Source: Enoplolaimus lenunculus
Lineage: Eukaryota > Nematoda > Enoplea > Enoplida > Thoracostomopsidae
Assembly (NCBI GenBank): GCA_030248215.1
Contig: JASANG010000994.1
Coordinates: 47,104-111,103 of the forward strand
Direction: 5' to 3'
DNA length: 64,000 nucleotides
In this document: positions 59,532 to 64,000 of the stretch, piece by piece
Numbering within the stretch: the stretch's first letter is position 1
How the letters are laid out: the number at the start of each line of letters is the position of its first letter
Position numbers and translations under genes: made by a program
The notes under the pieces: model-generated
Databases searched by the model: none
What the model saw: the letters and a program-made list of their open reading frames with translations, nothing else
What the model was told of the DNA's origin: nothing

Positions 59532-60270
59532 ATGGCGGAACTTGATTCTAAGGGCGCAAAGCAACCAGCTGCGCCGCTAGAGCGTTATGTAATTAGCAGT
59601 GATGACGACAAAACCGTGCTGGTTCTTTTCAACAGCGGATGGAGTTGTTTGTCAAACTTCCGAGCAGCGCCCATGAAAATACACGGCGTAAAATATCGAA
59701 GTGTTCAGCAATACCTGGAGGCCCAAAAAGCTTTAGCTATTGACAGAATAGATTTGTATAATGTAATCTTGCAAACCTATTCGCCTAGAAAGTGTTTCAA
59801 TATAATGCAAGCTGTTAACGAGTTGCCTGAAAACTGGAATCAAATGCTGCTTGGTCATTTAAAAACTGCTGTAATGGCAAAATTTCAACAACAACCGGAT
59901 ATGAGGAAAACGCTGTTGGAAACTGAGCAAGCGTTGATTGTATTCTCCACCTCGTTTGACGCATACTTAGGAAACGGACTGGATATGATGGATCCGGAAT
60001 CAACATCACCTAAGAAAGTAAGGCGGTGTAAATTGAATTTAACGACTTGTGTTTCAAATCTCAAACGTTTAATTCACACGTGTTTCTGTTGTTGCAAAAT
60101 ATTAACGTGCATGCGTTTAACATCAAACTGTTGCAGTTAAATTATTTTAGTATCCCGGAAAAAATCTACTTGGCGAAACGCTGATGAAAGTGCGTGAACA
60201 GTTAGCCTCAAAACTTCGCGAACAGGAAGCAGCTAAAACAAATCAAAAAGAAGACATTGATACTGAATAG
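59532..60270 (+). CDS. NADAR-domain protein (YbiA-like N-glycosidase family)
   Basis: Exon 1 is 59532-60017 and exon 2 is 60151-60270; the 133-base intron has GTAAGG and TATTTTAG ends and keeps phase 0, giving 201 residues. Family marks are FNSGWSCLSNFRAAPM near residue 33, VKYRSVQQYLEAQKAL near 57, and the C-terminal YPGKNLLGETLMKVREQL. These resemble the NADAR pattern, in which an F/W-rich strand, a [Y/E]QY..A.KA helix and GxNxLG close the pocket. NADAR enzymes cleave N-glycosidic bonds of riboflavin intermediates or remove ADP-ribose from guanine. The gene lies between a host exon and the integrase of the Polinton on the same strand, so it is probably element cargo, but a host origin cannot be excluded. 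Confidence 0.8.
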
Positions 60271-60352
60271 ATTTTGTGAAGCGGAAATATACAAAAATGG
60301 GAGTACTGAACAAATAACGTAAAAAATTTTCATTGTTGGTTTATTCTATATT

Positions 60353-61312
60353 ATGAAAACTTCCAATAAAACTGACAAAATACTGTCAGAATATTATTAT
60401 AACCCGGCTTCTCCAGCTTCTTTTACAAATGCGAACAAACTTTGGCTAGCAGCGAGAAAGCAGTTGCCGACATTAAAATTTTCGAATGTTGAGCAGTGGC
60501 TGTCAAACCAAGTTGTACACCAACTGCACAAATCCAGACGTCGCGGCCACGCAACTTCTCAAATTAAAGTTGAACGGCCGAACGCACAATGGGACATAGA
60601 TTTAATGTTTGTTCGAAAAGCAAAGCGTTACAACAACAACTACCAGTACATCTTAGTTGTTGTAGATATTTTCAGCAGGAAAGCTTATGTAGAACCGTTG
60701 CGCAATAAATATGCGCAAACTGTCGCCAACGCGTTTGCTGCTATTCTTAAGTACAGCGGAAATCAACCTCGAGTCGTTCGTTCAGACTACGGGACTGAAT
60801 TTAAGGGCGTATTTGAGAAATTCTTGAAATCACGCAATATTAAACACTTTTGGGCAAATAACGCATACAAAGCTAGTTATGCAGAGCGATTTATTAGAAC
60901 CCTTAGAGGAAAAATTTTAAAATATTTGAGCTACACTCAAAGTTTGCGTTATATCGATGCATTGCAAAAGTTGGTTACATCCTACAATAACACGGTTCAT
61001 CGTAGCATTGATGTAACCCCTGAAGAAGCTAATCGTAATTGGAAAAGCTACAAACTTCCAATTGTTGCATCAGTTTCTGGCACTAAGCCAAAATTTACCA
61101 TAGATTTAGGAGATTATGTCAGAATATTGCTTGGAAAATCAAGTTTTAAAAAGTCATCAGAACAGAACTGGACAAATGAGCTGTATGAAGTCGTTCAGCG
61201 GCGACTTGGCAAACCTCCAACCTACCGACTTCAAGATATGTTGGGAGAACCAATGACGGGGGCGTACTACGCAGCTGAGTTACAAAAAGTGCATAGAGAC
61301 AAAAATAAATAA
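60353..61312 (+). CDS. Polinton integrase
   Basis: 319 residues. An N-terminal region (residues 1-75) is followed by a retroviral-type integrase core with its DDE residues in WDIDLMFV, VVRSDYGTEF and AERFIRTLRGK, then YNNTVHRSI and TPEEANRNW. The C-terminal part (from about residue 245; GDYVRILLGKSSFKK, then WTNELYEV) is the chromo/SH3-like domain usual in Polinton integrases. It would insert the element's DNA and make 6-bp duplications. Confidence 0.95.
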   Translation: MKTSNKTDKILSEYYYNPASPASFTNANKLWLAARKQLPTLKFSNVEQWLSNQVVHQLHKSRRRGHATSQIKVERPNAQWDIDLMFVRKAKRYNNNYQYILVVVDIFSRKAYVEPLRNKYAQTVANAFAAILKYSGNQPRVVRSDYGTEFKGVFEKFLKSRNIKHFWANNAYKASYAERFIRTLRGKILKYLSYTQSLRYIDALQKLVTSYNNTVHRSIDVTPEEANRNWKSYKLPIVASVSGTKPKFTIDLGDYVRILLGKSSFKKSSEQNWTNELYEVVQRRLGKPPTYRLQDMLGEPMTGAYYAAELQKVHRDKNK

Positions 61313-61338
61313 ATACAAAAAAATTCTCCTGAAAAAAG

Positions 61339-61346
61339 TATAAAAG
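61339..61346 (+). promoter_or_regulatory. TATA box before the small Cys protein gene
   Basis: TATAAAAG, 91 bases before the start at 61430 and just after the integrase stop. Confidence 0.55.
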
Positions 61347-61429
61347 CTCATGCGCCGGCGAAATAAGATTATTCTGTCAAATAATTTCCGAACAAAACCG
61401 CGCTCTATCTGTTTCTTTCAACACGTACA

Positions 61430-61873
61430 ATGGAGTGTGGTACCAATTTTCAACAGCTGCGGTTTTCTGATCAAGAAATTTTGGCCGAAATGCAGCGGTT
61501 AATGTACACCAATTGTTGGGGTTGCAGTAGCGAAAACCCAATGGTACGGCGGTACGGATCGGCGCATCAAAACGGTTGCCAAATGGATAAGCGTGACATA
61601 ATTGATTTGTATTTTCACGAAGCTGTGGTAAATTTGCACTACAAAAGTTGCATGCAAATTAATCCGCGCACTCGCCGGGCAACAATCAGGCGATTGAAAA
61701 AGTTGTGGCGCGACGGCGCTACAGACAGTGAAGACGACGGCGACGACGACGAAAACAACGATGGCGGTAATGCTGATGGTGCTACAGTCGAACACGACAA
61801 CGACATTGTTGAGGTTGATGACGGGAAGAACAAAGACACAGCAGAAACGTCGAATTCCAAAGCAGCCAAATAA
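61430..61873 (+). CDS. Small Polinton protein with Cys/His motif and acidic tail
   Basis: 147 residues. The N-terminal half has NCWGCSSENP and a later C and H set (HQNGC, YFHEAVVNLHYKSC), which could bind zinc. The C-terminal half is Asp/Glu/Asn-rich and probably disordered. It lies between integrase and minor capsid, where nematode and insect Polintons often have a small protein of unknown function. No function is assigned. Confidence 0.65.
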   Translation: MECGTNFQQLRFSDQEILAEMQRLMYTNCWGCSSENPMVRRYGSAHQNGCQMDKRDIIDLYFHEAVVNLHYKSCMQINPRTRRATIRRLKKLWRDGATDSEDDGDDDENNDGGNADGATVEHDNDIVEVDDGKNKDTAETSNSKAAK

Positions 61874-61896
61874 AAATTGATTCATTGTCTCCAATC

Positions 61897-61904
61897 TATA
61901 TAAA
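61897..61904 (+). promoter_or_regulatory. TATA-like box before the minor capsid gene
   Basis: TATATAAA, about 70 bases before the likely start at 61970. Confidence 0.45.
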
Positions 61905-61945
61905 CAATTGTCGGTGTATGATTTGTTATTGTTGCTAAATACGTA

Positions 61946-62803
61946 TTGTTACTGTTTAGAGAAATAAATATGCAACATTATGATAGTAACAGCTTTTACG
62001 TTACTTTACTAAGTAATGCTTCGCATGAGCACTTCCCAAGCAACTCACACAGCAAATTTTCTAATCGCTTGGTTGCCCCATTACTTTTAGATCGAACCCG
62101 ATGGGAAGTTGGGCTGTGTGAAATTGTATACCCAGAACACATTCTCAATGTAACCGAGAATCATAGTATACGGGCGTCAAACGAATTATATCCTGTAGCT
62201 GCAGAATATTCGTTTAAACACATGATTGAAGGACAGGAATCAGGCTGGATTTATGAAAAAGTAAAATCAGCGTGTTACACAGACGTGACTGCGCTAATCA
62301 ATAGCATTAATGAAAATTTGTCAGCAGTAGGAAGCAAACTGTTGCAATTTAAGTACATTGATTCAGAAGACAGGCTAGAAGTTAAAGCTGTACCAAGAGA
62401 TACGATAATTTGGATCCATTTTGCACAAAAGGACGCTAAATTACTTGGCTTTCGCCCAAATGAAACATTTTTACTCACCTACGATGGTGTAAAAGCGCCA
62501 TTCCGCATAGATTTGATGGCTGGCGTGTCTATGTTGTACGTTTATTCTGACATTTGCAAGCCACAGTTGGTTGGACACAGCGAAGCACCGTTACTTCGTA
62601 TAGTGCCGCGACAAGGGTTGTCGAAACAAAAGTCAACTACAGTACACACAACGCGATTGTTTTCACGGCCACATTATATACCGATTGACAGAAATGAAAT
62701 AACGAGCATAAAAGTATATATAAAAGCAGAAAACAACGGTGAACTTGTATTTGAAAGTCTTGGTTGTGTAATCGTCAAACTTCATTTTCGACGTACCTAC
62801 TAA
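61946..62803 (+). CDS. Polinton minor-capsid (penton-like) protein
   Basis: 285 residues from the first Met; a second Met at 61970 (MQHYDSNSFYV) is the more likely start. The opening SNSFYVTLLSNASHEHFPSN and LDRTRWEVGLCEIVYP is the recurrent beginning of this single-jelly-roll protein in invertebrate Polintons. By family knowledge it forms the vertex capsomers of a presumed virion. It is followed after nine bases by the next gene. It looks whole. Confidence 0.85.
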   Translation: MLLFREINMQHYDSNSFYVTLLSNASHEHFPSNSHSKFSNRLVAPLLLDRTRWEVGLCEIVYPEHILNVTENHSIRASNELYPVAAEYSFKHMIEGQESGWIYEKVKSACYTDVTALINSINENLSAVGSKLLQFKYIDSEDRLEVKAVPRDTIIWIHFAQKDAKLLGFRPNETFLLTYDGVKAPFRIDLMAGVSMLYVYSDICKPQLVGHSEAPLLRIVPRQGLSKQKSTTVHTTRLFSRPHYIPIDRNEITSIKVYIKAENNGELVFESLGCVIVKLHFRRTY

Positions 62804-62812
62804 TTCAGTAAA

Positions 62813-63352
62813 ATGTCTGCCGTCGCCGGCGATGGACCACCATTCATTGTTTCTCAGCGTGGGTTTGGACTTGGAGCAGTTTTTGCGACTCTTGCTCGAG
62901 TTGCAGTCCCTGCCGCAGCCAAATATTTAGCCCCTCATGTATTGAAAGGCGTATCTGAAACTATGGTATCTGAAATTGGATCAAAACTGAAGCAGCGTCA
63001 AGAGCAAAAGTTGAACAGTGCAGACGTCGACCGCAATATAGCACAAAACAGTACTGCATCGAGCGACAATATTCGATTGAACGATGGGCCTAACAAAAAA
63101 GCGATGACGACGACAAAAACATTACGTCGTCGACATTCACATTTGGCGCGGAAAGTTGCAAAAAATATAGGCAAAAGTATAGCGGCTGATTTAACGGTAC
63201 GCGCGCTATATAATAATAATCAACGTGGATGTGGTAAGAAACGGAAGAAAAAGGCACTAAAACGCCGACAAGACCGTAACGCATCAAAACGCACAAAGCG
63301 CAACAACGACAACTTGCTACGCAAGCTGGGCGTCACAGCAATTCAAACATAG
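62813..63352 (+). CDS. Polinton hydrophobic/basic protein (virion-core-like)
   Basis: 179 residues. Residues 15-50 are Gly/Ala-rich and amphipathic (GLGAVFATLARVAVPAAAKY), and the C-terminal third is very Lys/Arg-rich with GCGKKRKKKALKRRQ. A membrane-active segment plus a DNA-binding tail recalls adenovirus minor core proteins, and similar genes sit between the capsid genes of other Polintons. Function inferred only. Confidence 0.65.
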   Translation: MSAVAGDGPPFIVSQRGFGLGAVFATLARVAVPAAAKYLAPHVLKGVSETMVSEIGSKLKQRQEQKLNSADVDRNIAQNSTASSDNIRLNDGPNKKAMTTTKTLRRRHSHLARKVAKNIGKSIAADLTVRALYNNNQRGCGKKRKKKALKRRQDRNASKRTKRNNDNLLRKLGVTAIQT

Positions 63353-63460
63353 TTAGGTTGCCAAAGAAGAGAAAACAGTTCAGTCGACGCTCTCAAGTTT
63401 TACCGTCTGACATTTTTGGCTAAACAGTATGGCACGCGCCACATCATAACAACAAAAAAC

Positions 63461-63468
63461 TATATAAG
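63461..63468 (+). promoter_or_regulatory. TATA-like box before the major capsid gene
   Basis: TATATAAG about 60 bases before the first plausible starts. Confidence 0.4.
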
Positions 63469-63479
63469 CATCAGTCGTT

Positions 63480-64000
63480 GCTTTTGTTCTTTTATTTATA
63501 TTATATTCAATGTCACGAATGCTGAACAACGTACTATTTTGCATACATCTTGTTGTCGGAATTATGTCACCTCGCTGAATAGAGGAAACAATAACTCTAT
63601 TTTCACCAGAATGGTGTACAAAAATGAAGTAAATTTATATTCACATCAGTTGGAGCAATAATCAATAATCGACGGCAATTGGACAGACATTCGACCAACA
63701 AACAGCGTCAACGATTCGAGTTTTATTAACTTTTACATTGCCGGGAGCGAAGAAGAATTTTTCTTGATCTTATACTTTATTTAAAAGTAACCGCTCGTAT
63801 TATAGCAGGGAATGGAAAACGACTAGCCGCAGATTCCAAAGTTGCTACTGTCAATTTATTTGGCCACGCAATGTTTAAACGGATCGAGATTAAAATGCAA
63901 GATAAATTAATATCAACCGCTTCAGACAACTACCCGTACAGTGCATACATTGAACGCTTGCTAAACTTCGGAGGAGAGTCGAAGCGGAATCAATTAGCGG
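63480..64000 (+). other. Start of a Polinton major-capsid-like gene (runs off the window)
   Basis: The last 300 bases encode stretches typical of the first jelly roll of Polinton major capsid proteins, for example LILYLKVTARIIAGNGK, LFGHAMFKRIEIKMQDK and SDNYPYSAYIERLLNF. The region appears to be broken in one or two places. The rest is outside the window. Confidence 0.75.

Larger units (their letters stand above)
59200..64000 (+). mobile_element. Polinton/Maverick, left part, in a hydroxylase intron
   Basis: On the plus strand there follow a NADAR gene, a retroviral-type integrase, a small Cys/His protein, a minor-capsid-like protein, a hydrophobic/basic protein and the start of a major-capsid-like protein. 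Several have their own TATA box. Integrase plus jelly-roll capsid genes define Polintons. The left terminal repeat and the 6-bp target duplication were not identified (somewhere around 59.1-59.5 kb), and the polymerase, ATPase and protease would be beyond the window. Most genes here look whole; there are about one or two breaks, in the capsid part. The age is moderate to young. Confidence 0.9.

Overview
This is a eukaryotic, AT-rich and very repeat-dense window, most likely from an invertebrate. The short to medium introns with TTTCAG or TTTTAG acceptors, and a Merlin, a BEL/Pao, a Polinton and many small inverted-repeat elements, would fit a nematode or a similar genome, but the species cannot be fixed from the sequence alone. 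Three host genes are recognisable. They are the 5-prime half of NBAS (minus strand, 3076 to 1, running off the left end), a complete nine-exon TTC7 (plus strand, 14450-20148), and the N-terminal ACT half of a tyrosine/tryptophan-type aromatic amino acid hydroxylase (plus strand, exons at 43058, 57091, 57855 and 58955), which must continue past the right end.

Layout. 1-3076: NBAS exons. 3.1-14.4 kb: intergenic, with small TIR elements, a tRNA-derived SINE, a foldback element with C/G tracts, and a 3 kb block strongly skewed to A and C. 14.4-20.1 kb: TTC7. 21.9-28.9 kb: a 7 kb TIR element filled with an 81-bp satellite and itself split by a 2.1 kb Merlin transposon with an 8-bp target duplication. 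29-34 kb: foldback MITEs and dispersed minisatellites. 34.4-36.6 kb: a decayed LINE. 36.6-43 kb: largely unassigned sequence with a TA-flanked MITE. 43.1-59.1 kb: the hydroxylase gene. Its 13.7 kb first intron holds a nest: a 26-bp satellite is interrupted by a TIR element carrying a 9-bp satellite, which is in turn interrupted by a BEL/Pao retrotransposon. From about 59.2 kb to the end: a Polinton/Maverick inside the next intron of the same gene.

The most unusual signal is a family of TIR elements with related ends (GGCC[C/A]ATGT, a TCCCA/TTTTCC-type block and a sub-terminal AGGAGTGCA hairpin). Two copies have clear 8-9 bp target duplications, and each carries its own private minisatellite. 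A second is a NADAR-domain gene at the edge of the Polinton. A third is an SGNH-hydrolase-like region after the integrase of the BEL/Pao element.

All exon calls come from reading splice sites, phases and remembered protein families by eye. No alignment or database search was run.
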